Shown: positions 1-7,531, counted from the stretch's first letter. The stretch is DNA of 22,663 bases from JBBTRN01 sp038065175 (GCA_038065175.1 JBBTRN010000058.1:1-22663); one strand, 5' to 3'. The notes: generated by a model from the letters alone, not told the origin. Program-made: numbers and translations.

Positions 1-201
1 CAAAATCCCGGTACTGCCGTCTTCTTTGGTTAAAAGCAAATCTAAAATTACTATATCGGGCACGACTTTGTCCAAAATACTTTTTGCCTCTTCCGGGGTG
101 TTAGCCGTAAAAAGCTCAATTTCACGGGTTGCGAACCTTTTAGAAAGTGTGTTAATGATCAACGAATCATCGTCAACCATCAATATAGAATGTTTGTGCA
201 T
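1..201 (-). CDS. Response regulator receiver domain (partial, runs off the window)
   Basis: The reverse strand opens with an ATG at 201 and stays open to base 1, giving 67 residues. The start reads MHKHSILMVDDDSLIINTL, the first beta strand and acidic pocket (D-D-D) of a CheY-like receiver. Further on, P-D-I-V-I-L-D-L-L-L supplies the phospho-acceptor aspartate at the end of strand 3. The family receives phosphate from a histidine kinase in a two-component system. The rest of the receiver and any output domain lie outside the window, so the output cannot be named. No clear ribosome binding site precedes the start. The receiver assignment is firm; the pathway is unknown. Confidence 0.85.
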   Translation of the reverse strand, partial: MHKHSILMVDDDSLIINTLSKRFATREIELFTANTPEEAKSILDKVVPDIVILDLLLTKEDGSTGIL

Positions 202-203
202 TT

Positions 204-288
204 TTTAGCGATTAGCTATTAGTGAGTAGCGTTTAGCCGGGCAAATATGCTGGCTACTTACTAAGCGCTACAAACTAAATGCTAAAAA
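204..288. repeat. Intergenic inverted-repeat filler
   Basis: This spacer is built from variants of the words TTAGC and GCTA. Bases 221-230 (agtgagtagc) and 253-262 (gctacttact) form an imperfect inverted repeat that could fold downstream of the membrane-protein gene. Similar low-complexity spacers occur at 10683-10759 and 12733-12816. There is no coding potential. Confidence 0.5.
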
Positions 289-834
289 TTAAAATTCGTC
301 GTGGTGGCTAATGTGCCTGCCTAATAATATCAGGAAAACCAGCGGGGCCACAAGCCATACAAAAGAAGCAGGGTTGCGAATAAATAATATCTGAATAAGT
401 TCACTGAAACTATCCTGCATGCCAATAGGCAATAACGTGAGTATGGTGTTAATTAAAAGCCCGATTTGCAAAATGCTGAATATTAAACCAAAGACTATGG
501 AGGCTGCTTTCCTGTGGTCAGCCGAGGTTTTAAACGCGTAGCGGCCTAAAAAAATAAATAAAACAACAAACAGTATGACAAAAATTACCAGCTGTTGGAC
601 GGCAAAAACACTTTCCGGCAGCCTCATTTTTATCGCGTCGGTAAGAAACGGGGCTTCAATTGCCAAAAGTTTCGCCATATATACCGAAATCAAAATGTTT
701 ATAACCCGTCCCCTGCCGGCTGCAAACGAGTAGAATACCGCGGCTACCGCCCAAAAAAGGAATATAAACAAATCCCAAGAGGGGCTGTACCAATTAAAAG
801 CTTTAACTAATTCGGTTGTCTCAGATAGCGGCAT
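289..834 (-). CDS. Predicted four-helix inner-membrane protein, CvpA-like appearance
   Basis: The protein has 181 residues and is strongly hydrophobic. Four likely membrane segments lie near residues 21-40, 76-98, 108-133 and 153-172. The loop after helix 1 (AAGRGRVINILISVYMAKLL) resembles the loop of colicin V production (CvpA)-type proteins. That resemblance is by eye, and no catalytic motif is visible. The start is an ATG at 834 without a visible Shine-Dalgarno. It lies 73 bases downstream of the pseudopilin gene on the same strand and upstream of the response regulator, so the three may be co-transcribed. It could equally be a generic Patescibacteria membrane protein. The gene is credible; the function is unknown. 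Confidence 0.7.
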   Translation of the reverse strand: MPLSETTELVKAFNWYSPSWDLFIFLFWAVAAVFYSFAAGRGRVINILISVYMAKLLAIEAPFLTDAIKMRLPESVFAVQQLVIFVILFVVLFIFLGRYAFKTSADHRKAASIVFGLIFSILQIGLLINTILTLLPIGMQDSFSELIQILFIRNPASFVWLVAPLVFLILLGRHISHHDEF

Positions 835-907
835 TTGTTTTGGTATTTAGGGTATTTTGGGCTTAGGCTGTATGTAAGTTCTGATATTATAACATGGATC
901 AGCCGCT

Positions 908-1459
908 TCACTCTAAAACCATATAAATATCGTCAGAGACTTGCGGATTACAGCTTCCGTTAACCGGATACTCCCAGACCCCATTTGACCCCATTGAATG
1001 AACCACATATTTCTGCACCGGAGCGCCGCTCTCGCAATGTGTGGTATAATCGGCGTCAAAACGGTAGCTCCTCCCCCACAAATCCTGCGTCTGCAACGCA
1101 TAAGGCCCCCGCCAGTTAGCCACTTCTTCCGCGGTCCACTCGCAGGGCAGCTCAATTATTCCTGCAATCGGGGAAATTTTAATCCCCGCGGACGGCTGGT
1201 CAAGTAAAACTTCGGGGTTAGTTATAGTATTAGTCGGACAGCCGTTTGGCCACTTGCCGGTGTCTTGAGCCAGCATGGCTATGGCAACTTTTAGCTGCCT
1301 TAAATCCGCCTGGGTTTTGGTGAGCTTAGCGTCTTGCCGGGCGCCATTCATAGCCAGCATAATCACGCTGGCCAGTATGCCAATAATTGCGATTACCACC
1401 AAAAGTTCAATTAAGCTAAAGCCGAATTGTCTTATTTGCGTAAACGGTTTTTTTGACAT
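908..1459 (-). CDS. Type IV pilin-like / GspG-type major pseudopilin
   Basis: This 183-residue protein starts with a short basic leader, then a prepilin peptidase site (cut after G13, before F-S-L-I-E) and a hydrophobic helix ending near residue 39. The conserved glutamate at mature position 5 is present. The C-terminal half keeps GspG-like features: W-R-G-P-Y, then D-L-W-G-R-S-Y, then S-M-G-S-N-G-V and a closing D-D-I-Y that resembles the calcium-binding loop. Four cysteines could pair. The family forms pseudopili or pili assembled at the inner membrane by type II secretion or type IV pilus machinery; no assembly gene is in view. The ATG at 1459 is the only start that keeps a sensible leader. 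Confidence 0.88.
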   Translation of the reverse strand: MSKKPFTQIRQFGFSLIELLVVIAIIGILASVIMLAMNGARQDAKLTKTQADLRQLKVAIAMLAQDTGKWPNGCPTNTITNPEVLLDQPSAGIKISPIAGIIELPCEWTAEEVANWRGPYALQTQDLWGRSYRFDADYTTHCESGAPVQKYVVHSMGSNGVWEYPVNGSCNPQVSDDIYMVLE

Positions 1460-1487
1460 TTGTTTATTCGCGACGTAGAGCGAGTCA

Positions 1488-1612
1488 AGATAATCCTTAA
1501 AGATTATCTTGCGAGCCGAGGAGCTAATACAGGTTTAATACCTCGGAGCTTTGCTCCGAAATGATAGTTCTCCCCTTGCAGTTAATACCTCGCCAGCTCT
1601 GCTGCGAGGAAC
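1488..1612. repeat. Cluster of three small hairpins between trmB-like and pilin genes
   Basis: Three inverted repeats lie in tandem: aagataatc/gattatctt around a short loop near 1489-1512, tcggagc/gctccga around ttt near 1542-1559, and cctcgc/gcgagg near 1590-1612. They are candidates for the terminator of the TrmB-like gene or the leader of the pilin gene, both on the minus strand. No run of T follows them on that strand. Confidence 0.5.
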
Positions 1613-1614
1613 CT

Positions 1615-2379
1615 TTATTTTTTTCTAGGCGGACAAAAATCCCAAATCATTTTAAACCAAGTGCGGTAGGTTTCCGCAAGCTCTTTATTTATCATAACAA
1701 AAATTGTGCCGTCTTCGCCAAAGTTACCCACATCCACGCTGGTAAAGGTAACTACGTAGTCGCCAAATACGTCGGTTACGCCCGGCGCTGTGTATTCTTT
1801 AGGCAAAATCTTATACTCTCCCCCCACGTTTTTAAAAACCTGAGGAAATTTTTCTTTTACGCGATAATCGTAAAGCGTAAAATATTTTTTGTTTTTTCGC
1901 TTCATTGCGGCCTGGTAATCTTCCAAATACTGCTTTTCCACCCACGGCGTGAACCACAACGCCTTAGCGCCTAAAAAGTAAGTGTCTTCGGCCACCCGTG
2001 TCATATCGCGCAAAAAATTCTTATAGCCCTCCCTGCCTTTGTAAATAAACGCGGCTTCTTCCTGGGGTTTTGATTGATAAATATTTCTCAAATCCGGCAA
2101 AATTTTAGAAAGCTTTTGCCTTTTTTCGTCCAAAACTTCTGCCAGCTTGTCCGGCGTCACTGCCCGAAACTGGTGTTCGCCTTTTTGAAATATGCGAAAA
2201 ACCAAACCCTTCTCTATTAAACGGTTTAAGGCATCGTAAACATTGCGCCTATGGACTTTTGCCTTTAAAGATATTTCAGAAACGCCAACTTCCCCTGCAC
2301 TAAGCAGGGTTTCGTAAATTTTTGCTTCATTAGGCGAAAGCCCAATTTCTTCAAAGATTTCGGAGTACATGTTTGTCAT
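1615..2379 (-). CDS. TrmB-family transcriptional regulator
   Basis: The protein has 254 residues. Residues 1-75 form a winged helix-turn-helix typical of TrmB regulators: L-S-P-N-E-A-K-I-Y-E-T-L-L, then V-S-E-I-S, then R-R-N-V-Y-D-A-L-N-R-L-I-E-K-G-L-V. A helical linker follows near 85-105. The C-terminal part (about 110-245) resembles the phospholipase D-like sensor half of the family, which in characterised members binds sugars. The family acts as a cytosolic DNA-binding repressor or activator; targets cannot be inferred here. Two starts fit, ATG at 2379 and ATG at 2370 (MYSEIF). The upstream one lies inside a palindromic repeat edge, so the inner one may be native. The C-terminal lysines read as a T run on the plus strand and should not be taken for a terminator. 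Confidence 0.85.
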   Translation of the reverse strand: MTNMYSEIFEEIGLSPNEAKIYETLLSAGEVGVSEISLKAKVHRRNVYDALNRLIEKGLVFRIFQKGEHQFRAVTPDKLAEVLDEKRQKLSKILPDLRNIYQSKPQEEAAFIYKGREGYKNFLRDMTRVAEDTYFLGAKALWFTPWVEKQYLEDYQAAMKRKNKKYFTLYDYRVKEKFPQVFKNVGGEYKILPKEYTAPGVTDVFGDYVVTFTSVDVGNFGEDGTIFVMINKELAETYRTWFKMIWDFCPPRKK

Positions 2380-2622
2380 TCCGGAAATTTTATATTGTTC
2401 GGGACTTACGCACTAAACCAAATCCACCCTTCTGTCATTCCGAGCGAGTCATCGAGCCGAGGAATCCCTTAAATATTGGAATATTAAAGGCTAAGGGATC
2501 CCTCCACTCGCCCTCGGATGCACTCGGGCTCGGTCGGGATGACAATCAGCGCGTAGGTTCTGTTGTTATTAAAATTGTCCGGAATCTATAATTCTGAATT
2601 CCCGATCAAGTCGGAAATGACA
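2374..2622. repeat. Nested palindromic repeats (intergenic, about 250 bases)
   Basis: The inner element, 2433-2544, has ends TGTCATTCCGAGCG and CGGTCGGGATGACA that are nearly inverted copies, with an inner pair aatccctta/taagggat. An outer pair, TGTCATTCCGG at 2374 and TCGGAAATGACA ending at 2622, brackets it, as if one repeat had inserted into another. A reverse-oriented relative of the inner element lies at 7964-8067. No coding region is present. Confidence 0.75.
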
Positions 2623-2647
2623 GACAAATAAGGCTTATTTCAATAAT

Positions 2648-2673
2648 GGTGATATCTATCACCCTAGGGTGAT
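2648..2673. promoter_or_regulatory. Phased operator for the XRE cassette
   Basis: Three alternating hexamers, GGTGAT (2648-2653), ATCACC (2658-2663) and GGTGAT (2668-2673), are each separated by four bases, giving a ten-base period. The last two form a perfect 16-base palindrome. A promoter-like TTGACC (2675-2680) follows immediately, with a weak -10 (TACGCT) 17 bases later. This is a natural operator for the XRE regulator encoded about 100 bases downstream; autoregulation is inferred. Confidence 0.65.
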
Positions 2674-2711
2674 ATTGACCACTCATATTCAATATGATAC
2701 GCTCTTGGGTC

Positions 2712-2760
2712 ATCGCTGTCAACCCCTAGATTTCACTACTCGGGGCTAAAAGGCGATGGA
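2712..2760 (+). promoter_or_regulatory. Possible 5' leader stem-loop ahead of the XRE gene
   Basis: CATCGC (about 2712) can pair with GCGATG (about 2753-2758), and inside them CCCC pairs with GGGG, giving a compact two-step hairpin that ends just before the ribosome binding site. I could not match it to a known riboswitch. It may influence translation or be fortuitous. Confidence 0.35.
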
Positions 2761-2775
2761 GAAAGGAAAAGGAGG

Positions 2776-3189
2776 ATGAATAAACCAATGTTGCAAGAGG
2801 ATTTTGGGCTTTGGCTAACTCGTCTTTTGGCGAGACTAAACTTAAGCCAAAAGGATCTGGCGGTAAAAAGCAAAACGACTCAACCGTGGGTATCTCAACT
2901 CGTCACCGGCCGAAGAAAGAGAGCTAACCCCGAAATGGTCGCCAGACTAAAAACTGCGCTAGTGGAGGCCCTCAAGGCTCGAGGCGTTGAGGACGAAGAC
3001 TTAATCATGAAGGAGATTGACGACCGCTTAGGCGCATTTGTTCCCCCCGGGCCAATGCCCGAAGACCAAATCACCGAAGTCATGCTGGTTATAGGCGAAC
3101 TTACGGAAATCCTGATTGAACGGTACCCGTCAAAAAAGATGCGCGACAAAATAGTTAGGCTTCTAAAAAGTACCATAGAGGAATTCTGA
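2776..3189 (+). CDS. XRE-family helix-turn-helix regulator
   Basis: This 137-residue protein has a Cro/CI-type DNA-binding domain at about residues 13-60: L-N-L-S-Q-K-D-L-A-V-K-S, then Q-P-W-V-S-Q-L-V-T-G-R-R. The C-terminal 75 residues are acidic and helical and may dimerise. The upstream purine run GAAAGGAAAAGGAGG touches the ATG at 2776, so either an earlier part of the run (GAAAGG) serves this start or the ATG at 2788 (MLQEDF) is used. The gene is 17 bases upstream of a membrane-protein gene and closes with a shared terminator, so the two form an operon. The phased operator at 2648 suggests self-repression. The arrangement recalls prophage or toxin-antitoxin regulators, but no toxin is identified. 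Confidence 0.85.
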   Translation: MNKPMLQEDFGLWLTRLLARLNLSQKDLAVKSKTTQPWVSQLVTGRRKRANPEMVARLKTALVEALKARGVEDEDLIMKEIDDRLGAFVPPGPMPEDQITEVMLVIGELTEILIERYPSKKMRDKIVRLLKSTIEEF

Positions 3190-3206
3190 ACAAAGGAGAA
3201 AAACTG

Positions 3207-3722
3207 ATGTTGATGATTTTGTTCTACGCAATCGGAATCGCTGTCGGTTTGCTGTCCCCGGCCGAGAGCTTGTCAGAGGCATTCGGAGTCCTCGCCGCCG
3301 TGACTATCACGGCGTTCGTGGCTTCGTTCAAACACCCGTTCGCCGCGCTCGCGGCCAACGAATGGTGGCAAAAGCTTGTCTTGCAGTACGAGCCGGTGAT
3401 GCTGTTCGGCATCCTCACGCCGGTAGTGTGGCACAAGGCGCAACTTGCCGGGATCATGGTACTGGCGTCCAGTGGCCTGATCCATATGGCGAGCTGGAAC
3501 AATAGTTCAGACTCGCGTAAACACCGGCTGGAACAGTTCATGCTTGGATTCGCGACTGCAATGCCTGCCACTACTCGCCTGGTCGCCATACTTAATGGCA
3601 CAGACCGGGCGCACGAGGCCGACGCTATCATCAAAGCGCTCCTCTCCGGCATGGCGCCGGACTTCGGCACGCTCGACCACCCACTCGTCGAAGCCGCTCG
3701 GAAGGAGGCGAGCAGGCTGTAA
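3207..3722 (+). CDS. GC-rich membrane protein of unknown function, partner of the XRE regulator
   Basis: The protein has 171 residues and I do not recognise the family. Two hydrophobic segments at about 1-20 and 24-43, and a hydrophobic stretch at about 62-97, suggest membrane insertion; the last 75 residues look soluble and helical, with R, H, D and E. A strong Shine-Dalgarno (AAAGGAG, about eight bases from the ATG) contrasts with most genes here. The base composition is distinct: 3241-3300 is 40/60 G+C, against 26/60 in a sampled stretch of the XRE gene (2821-2880). This suggests recent acquisition. As the second gene of a regulated two-gene cassette it might be a membrane effector or holin-like toxin, but that is speculation. 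Confidence 0.7.
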   Translation: MLMILFYAIGIAVGLLSPAESLSEAFGVLAAVTITAFVASFKHPFAALAANEWWQKLVLQYEPVMLFGILTPVVWHKAQLAGIMVLASSGLIHMASWNNSSDSRKHRLEQFMLGFATAMPATTRLVAILNGTDRAHEADAIIKALLSGMAPDFGTLDHPLVEAARKEASRL

Positions 3723-3730
3723 AAACCCAA

Positions 3731-3772
3731 AGCGGCGGGCGCACTCTGCGTCCCGCCGCTTAAATATTTTTA
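3731..3772 (+). terminator. Strong intrinsic terminator of the XRE cassette
   Basis: AAGCGGCGGG pairs perfectly with CCCGCCGCTT around a 12-base loop, followed by aaatattttt. It starts 9 bases after the membrane-protein stop codon and is the best Rho-independent terminator in the window. Confidence 0.9.
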
Positions 3773-3792
3773 AAAAATTATCGGCTTCCTGT

Positions 3793-3969
3793 CTACCGAA
3801 ATTGAACGTATAAATCTTGTCTTACCGCCTTTAACATCATAATTTTAGTCGTTTGCTTTTTCCAAGCTTGCCTTAAACGGGAACGCAGACGCTCCTGGGA
3901 AGCATCCAGGTAGTTTTCCATTTTTTCTTTTACTTCTTCAATGGAATAGGTTTTTGCTATTTTCTTCAT
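3793..3969 (-). CDS. Small basic helical protein (58 residues), hypothetical
   Basis: An ATG at 3969 opens 58 codons ending in TAG at 3793. The product starts MKKIAKTYSIEEVKEKMENY and ends Q-D-L-Y-V-Q-F-R. It is rich in K, R, E and Q with heptad-like leucines, predicting one or two long helices; a small nucleic-acid-binding or adaptor role is possible but unsupported. Codon use looks natural and the frame is clean, yet there is no clear ribosome binding site. It lies 55 bases beyond the dnaJ stop on the same strand, so it may be the last cistron of the chaperone operon. Confidence 0.5.
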   Translation of the reverse strand: MKKIAKTYSIEEVKEKMENYLDASQERLRSRLRQAWKKQTTKIMMLKAVRQDLYVQFR

Positions 3970-4024
3970 ATAACAGGATGTTTAATTCCACTTAATTATA
4001 ACACGGAAGCCAAAAAAACAAAAT

Positions 4025-5167
4025 TTAATTAAATGAACCCTTTATATTTTCCCATAGCCCTTCGTCAATTTCTACCGTCTCCCCTCTTTCTTCCGCCATT
4101 TGTTTTAACAAGTCTTTCTCTTTTTTATTTAATTTGCTGGGTACAATTACGCGCACGGTGATTATTAAATCCCCGCGCTTAGTCGGATTATTTAAATGAG
4201 CCACGCCTTTGTTTTTTACCCTAAATTGGCTACCGCTTTGCGTGCCGCTGGGTATTTTTAACTCAATATCTCCGTCTAAAATTTTGACAATGATTTTTGC
4301 GCCTAAGCTCGCTTGCGTAAAGCTTATTGGCAAATCTTTAAATAAATTAAAACCATCACGCACAAATTCTTTGTGCGGCTGGACGCGTACGCGCAAAAAC
4401 AAATCTCCGGGGCTTGAGCCGCGGTAGCCGGCTTCGCCTTCGCCGGAAACACGTATAGATTGCCCGTCGCCTATGCCGGCTGGGATTTTTACGCTTAAAG
4501 TTTTCTCCTGGCGCAAATTCCCGCTTCCGCCGCAAATCTTACACGCGACTTCCGGCACTTTACCTGTACCTTCGCAATTTTCGCAAATTGCGGCGGATGC
4601 AATGTTGCCAAAAATAGTTCGGCGAGTGGTGCGAATCTGCCCCTGGCCATGGCATTTTGGGCAAGTAATAACCTTGCCACCGCCCTCCGCGCCTGTGCCT
4701 TTACAGTCCTTGCACTTATCCCGCTTATCTAAAATAATTTCTTTTTCCACGCCAAAAACCGCCTCTTCAAAAGTCACCAAAAGGCCCATCTCCAAATCTA
4801 TGCCTTTATTTCTGCGCTCTGTGCGCTGGCCGCGGCCGCCAAAAAAGTCGCCGAAAATATCACCCAAATCAAACTCCACGCCCTCATTATTGCCAAAACC
4901 CCCAAAATCCCAGGCAGAGCCTGGCCCGCCTCTGGCGGAAAACCCCTGCGAAGCCGATTCCCAGTTATTACCATAGGTATCGTACGCCTGCCTTTTTTTT
5001 TCGTCAGACAAAACCTGATAGGCTTCGTTGGCTTCTTTAAATTTTTCCCCGCTGCCTCCATTTTTATCCGGATGGAATTCGTGGGCTTTTTTTCTGAAGG
5101 CGCGCTTAATCTCGTCCGCGCCGGCGGACTTAGACACGCCTAAAATTTCGTAATAATCTTTAGCCAT
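4025..5167 (-). CDS. dnaJ: Chaperone DnaJ (Hsp40, type I)
   Basis: This 380-residue protein has the full type I layout. The J domain covers residues 4-65 with H-P-D at 32-34. A Gly/Phe-rich region (about 73-112) follows. The zinc domain has four C-x-x-C-x-G-x-G repeats with cysteines at 152/155, 169/172, 195/198 and 209/212, followed by the C-terminal beta-barrel client domains. DnaJ delivers unfolded clients to DnaK in the cytosol and stimulates its ATPase. Length is normal for the family. It is the last recognised gene of the minus-strand heat-shock cluster, separated from DUF3467 by a 101-base spacer with direct repeats and a hairpin, so its level may differ from that of dnaK. No Shine-Dalgarno is visible. 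Confidence 0.98.
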   Translation of the reverse strand: MAKDYYEILGVSKSAGADEIKRAFRKKAHEFHPDKNGGSGEKFKEANEAYQVLSDEKKRQAYDTYGNNWESASQGFSARGGPGSAWDFGGFGNNEGVEFDLGDIFGDFFGGRGQRTERRNKGIDLEMGLLVTFEEAVFGVEKEIILDKRDKCKDCKGTGAEGGGKVITCPKCHGQGQIRTTRRTIFGNIASAAICENCEGTGKVPEVACKICGGSGNLRQEKTLSVKIPAGIGDGQSIRVSGEGEAGYRGSSPGDLFLRVRVQPHKEFVRDGFNLFKDLPISFTQASLGAKIIVKILDGDIELKIPSGTQSGSQFRVKNKGVAHLNNPTKRGDLIITVRVIVPSKLNKKEKDLLKQMAEERGETVEIDEGLWENIKGSFN

Positions 5168-5268
5168 TTTATAATCCTAATGACCCGAATAGATATCCTA
5201 ATGACCCGAATTATACTGCAATTTTTCGTGACATTCGGATTGCAGTATTCGGATAATTCGGATTATAT
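5168..5268. repeat. Direct and inverted repeats between dnaJ and the DUF3467 gene
   Basis: The 17-base word ATCCTAATGACCCGAAT occurs twice (5174-5190 and 5195-5211; period 21). Next, ATACTGCAAT (5213-5222) pairs with ATTGCAGTAT (5239-5248), and ATTCGGAT-like words recur up to 5265. A hairpin in the transcript between the two genes is likely. Confidence 0.7.
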
Positions 5269-5568
5269 TTATTCTGTTCTAAATCCCATTTTCTGGTCCG
5301 GGACGACTGCTAAAGAAATAGTCCCGAATTTCTCTTCGTACTTTTTTACGTTCTCATCCAAAGCTTTGGCCAAGCGTTTAGCGTGCGAGGGCGAAACGAT
5401 AATCCTGGAAACCAGCATGCCTTGCGGCGGCATGACGTTGGCAAAGTCTAATATAAACTCTTCACTCCCGTGGCTAATCTGCGCCATGTTAACATAGTTG
5501 CCTTTTAGGACCTCGTCGGTTGCTTTGATTTGAAGTTGCTGATTATTTTGTGGTTGTTGGTTTTCCAT
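5269..5568 (-). CDS. DUF3467 family protein
   Basis: This 99-residue protein matches the DUF3467 pattern: a short Gln/Asn-rich lead, then L-K-G-N-Y-V-N-M-A-Q-I-S-H, then E-E-F-I-L-D-F-A-N-V-M-P-P, then S-R-I-I-V-S-P-S-H-A-K-R-L-A-K-A-L, and finally an N-x-x-K-Y-E-E-K-F-G-x-I ending. Family members are small cytosolic proteins of unknown function. Here it sits between dnaK and dnaJ, which hints at a role near the chaperone machine, though position alone does not prove it. ATG at 5568. Confidence 0.85.
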   Translation of the reverse strand: MENQQPQNNQQLQIKATDEVLKGNYVNMAQISHGSEEFILDFANVMPPQGMLVSRIIVSPSHAKRLAKALDENVKKYEEKFGTISLAVVPDQKMGFRTE

Positions 5569-5576
5569 AAATTTAT

Positions 5577-5660
5577 TGACAAAATTAAATAAAATTGGGC
5601 AAAATTGACAAAATTTATCCGTGCCTGCTTATTAATTTTGTCAATTTTGTCAATTTTGTC
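5577..5660. repeat. TTTTGTCAA repeats between the DUF3467 gene and dnaK
   Basis: AATTTTGTC is repeated three times in tandem (5634-5660, period 9). The complementary word TGACAAAATTAA at 5577-5588 pairs with TTAATTTTGTCA at 5632-5643, so the intergenic RNA can form a hairpin. No promoter is evident. Confidence 0.7.
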
Positions 5661-5662
5661 AT

Positions 5663-7531
5663 CTATTTTACTTCTTTAAACTCCGCATCCACCGGTCCTT
5701 TATTATCACTGTTTGATGCTGGCTCCTGCCCTTCCGATTTATCTGATTTTTCCGATTGATCCGATTTTCCGGACTCATACATGGCCGCTCCGACTTTCTG
5801 AATGGCCGCGGAAAGCTCATCCATAGCCTTCTTTATTGGCTCAATGTCGTCTTTGTCTTTTACTTCTTTAAGTGCCTTAATCTTTTCTTCTACCGCTGTT
5901 TTATCTTCAGCTTTTACCTTATCTCCGCCGTCTTTAAGGGTTTTTTCGCTCACTGATATTAAAGTATCGGCCTGGTTCCGCATATCCACAGTTTCTTTCC
6001 GCTTCCGGTCCTCAGCCGCATGCGTTTCGGCTTCTTTTTTCATCCTTTCAATTTCGTCTTTATTTAAATTCGACGAGCCCTGGATAGTAATTTTGTTTTC
6101 TTTGCCTGTGGCTTTGTCTTTGGCCCTAACCGTCAAAATGCCGTTCGCGTCTATGTCAAACATGACTTCTACCTGGGGCACGCCCCTCGGAGCCGGCGGG
6201 ATGCCGTCTAAAATAAAATGGCCTAAACTCTTGTTGTCCTTGGCAAATTCGCGTTCGCCCTGCAGGACGTGGACTTCTACCGAGGTTTGATTGTCCGCGG
6301 CTGTAGAAAAAGTTTGGCTTTTTGATGTTGGAATAGTGGTGTTTCTTTCAATAAGAGAAGTGCGTACGCCACCCAAAGTTTCCAGGCCCAAAGTTAAGGG
6401 AGTAACATCCAAAAGCAAAATTTCCTTGCCCTGCACATCGCCGCCGAGTATCCCGGCCTGCACAGCTGCGCCCTTGGCCACGGCTTCCATGGGGTCCACT
6501 CCCCTTTCGATTTGCTTGCCTATGTAATCTTCCACAAACTTTACCACACTCGGCATTCTGGTAGGCCCGCCCACTAAAATAATTTTGTCTATGTTCGTAG
6601 GCATTAATTTCGCGTCGCTCAAAGCCTGTTCTACTGGATGCTTCATTCTGTCTAAAATCGGTTTGACCAGCTCTTCCAGTTTCGCGCGCGTAATTTTTAA
6701 CTGTAAATGCTTGGGCCCGCTCGCGTCCGCGGTAATGAAAGGTAAATTAATATCAGTTTCCAGCGTAGTCGAAAGCTCTATTTTGGCTTTTTCCGCGCCT
6801 TCCCTTACGCGGTTCATAGCCATTTTATCGGCCGATAGGTCTACTCCGGAAGATGATTTAAAATCGTTTGTGATAAAGTCAATAAGCGCCTTGTCCATGT
6901 CTTTGCCGCCCAAGGCTGTGTCGCCCGAAGTCGACAGCACTTCAAAAGTCGCCTGGCCGCCGTGCTCGCCAAAATCCATTATGGTCACATCCAATGTGCC
7001 GCCGCCTAAATCGAATACAAGGATTTTTTGGTCTTTACCGGTCTTGTCCAAACCATAAGCAAAAGCCGCGGCCGTGGGTTCGTTAATTACGCGCACAACC
7101 TCTAGCCCCGCAATTTCCCCGGCATTTTTTGTAGCCTGCCTTTGGGAGTCGTCAAAGTACGCGGGAACTGTGATGACAGCCTTAGCAACCGGTTCGCCCA
7201 AAAAACTTTCTGAATCTTTTTTGATTTTTTGCAAAATAAACGCACTAATTTGTTCCGGCGTATATTCTTTGCCGTGGACTGCAAACTTTTCTTTCGTGCC
7301 CATTTTTCTTTTCGCTTCAAACACGGTGCCTTCGGGGTTAGTGACGGCCTGGCGCCGAGCCGGCTCACCGACCAATAATTGGCCTTCTTTGGTAAAGGCG
7401 ATGTAGCTCGGAAAAGCTTTGCCGCCAAGGCTTGTTCCTTCTGCCGCCGGAATCATTACCGGCGTGCCGCTTTGCATGACGCTCGCGGCGCTATTACTTG
7501 TCCCTAAATCTATCCCAATAATTTTTGCCAT
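5663..7531 (-). CDS. dnaK: Chaperone DnaK (Hsp70)
   Basis: The protein has 622 residues, near the usual length. The nucleotide-binding domain carries I-G-I-D-L-G-T-S-N-S at the N terminus, the phosphate-2 motif F-D-L-G-G-G-T-L-D-V, and L-V-G-G-P-T-R-M-P in the adenosine motif. The substrate-binding domain follows with L-D-V-T-P-L-T-L-G, then a helical lid. The tail is low-complexity (S-D-Q-S-E-K-S-D-K-S-E-G) and ends in a V-D-A-E-F-K-E-V-K stretch typical of bacterial DnaK. It folds proteins in ATP-driven cycles with DnaJ and GrpE. It has one of the better ribosome sites of the operon, with GGGAG a few bases before the ATG at 7531. The tail repeat is encoded by recurring TCCGATT words, like the intergenic repeats nearby. 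Confidence 0.98.
   Translation of the reverse strand: MAKIIGIDLGTSNSAASVMQSGTPVMIPAAEGTSLGGKAFPSYIAFTKEGQLLVGEPARRQAVTNPEGTVFEAKRKMGTKEKFAVHGKEYTPEQISAFILQKIKKDSESFLGEPVAKAVITVPAYFDDSQRQATKNAGEIAGLEVVRVINEPTAAAFAYGLDKTGKDQKILVFDLGGGTLDVTIMDFGEHGGQATFEVLSTSGDTALGGKDMDKALIDFITNDFKSSSGVDLSADKMAMNRVREGAEKAKIELSTTLETDINLPFITADASGPKHLQLKITRAKLEELVKPILDRMKHPVEQALSDAKLMPTNIDKIILVGGPTRMPSVVKFVEDYIGKQIERGVDPMEAVAKGAAVQAGILGGDVQGKEILLLDVTPLTLGLETLGGVRTSLIERNTTIPTSKSQTFSTAADNQTSVEVHVLQGEREFAKDNKSLGHFILDGIPPAPRGVPQVEVMFDIDANGILTVRAKDKATGKENKITIQGSSNLNKDEIERMKKEAETHAAEDRKRKETVDMRNQADTLISVSEKTLKDGGDKVKAEDKTAVEEKIKALKEVKDKDDIEPIKKAMDELSAAIQKVGAAMYESGKSDQSEKSDKSEGQEPASNSDNKGPVDAEFKEVK

Noticed and set aside
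1612..1624. T run after a hairpin as a plus-strand terminator
   Set aside because: There is no plus-strand gene upstream; the T run is the complement of lysine codons at the end of the TrmB-like gene.
5756..7406. Plus-strand frames opposite dnaK
   Set aside because: The minus-strand DnaK is unmistakable over its full length; the opposite frames are shadows.
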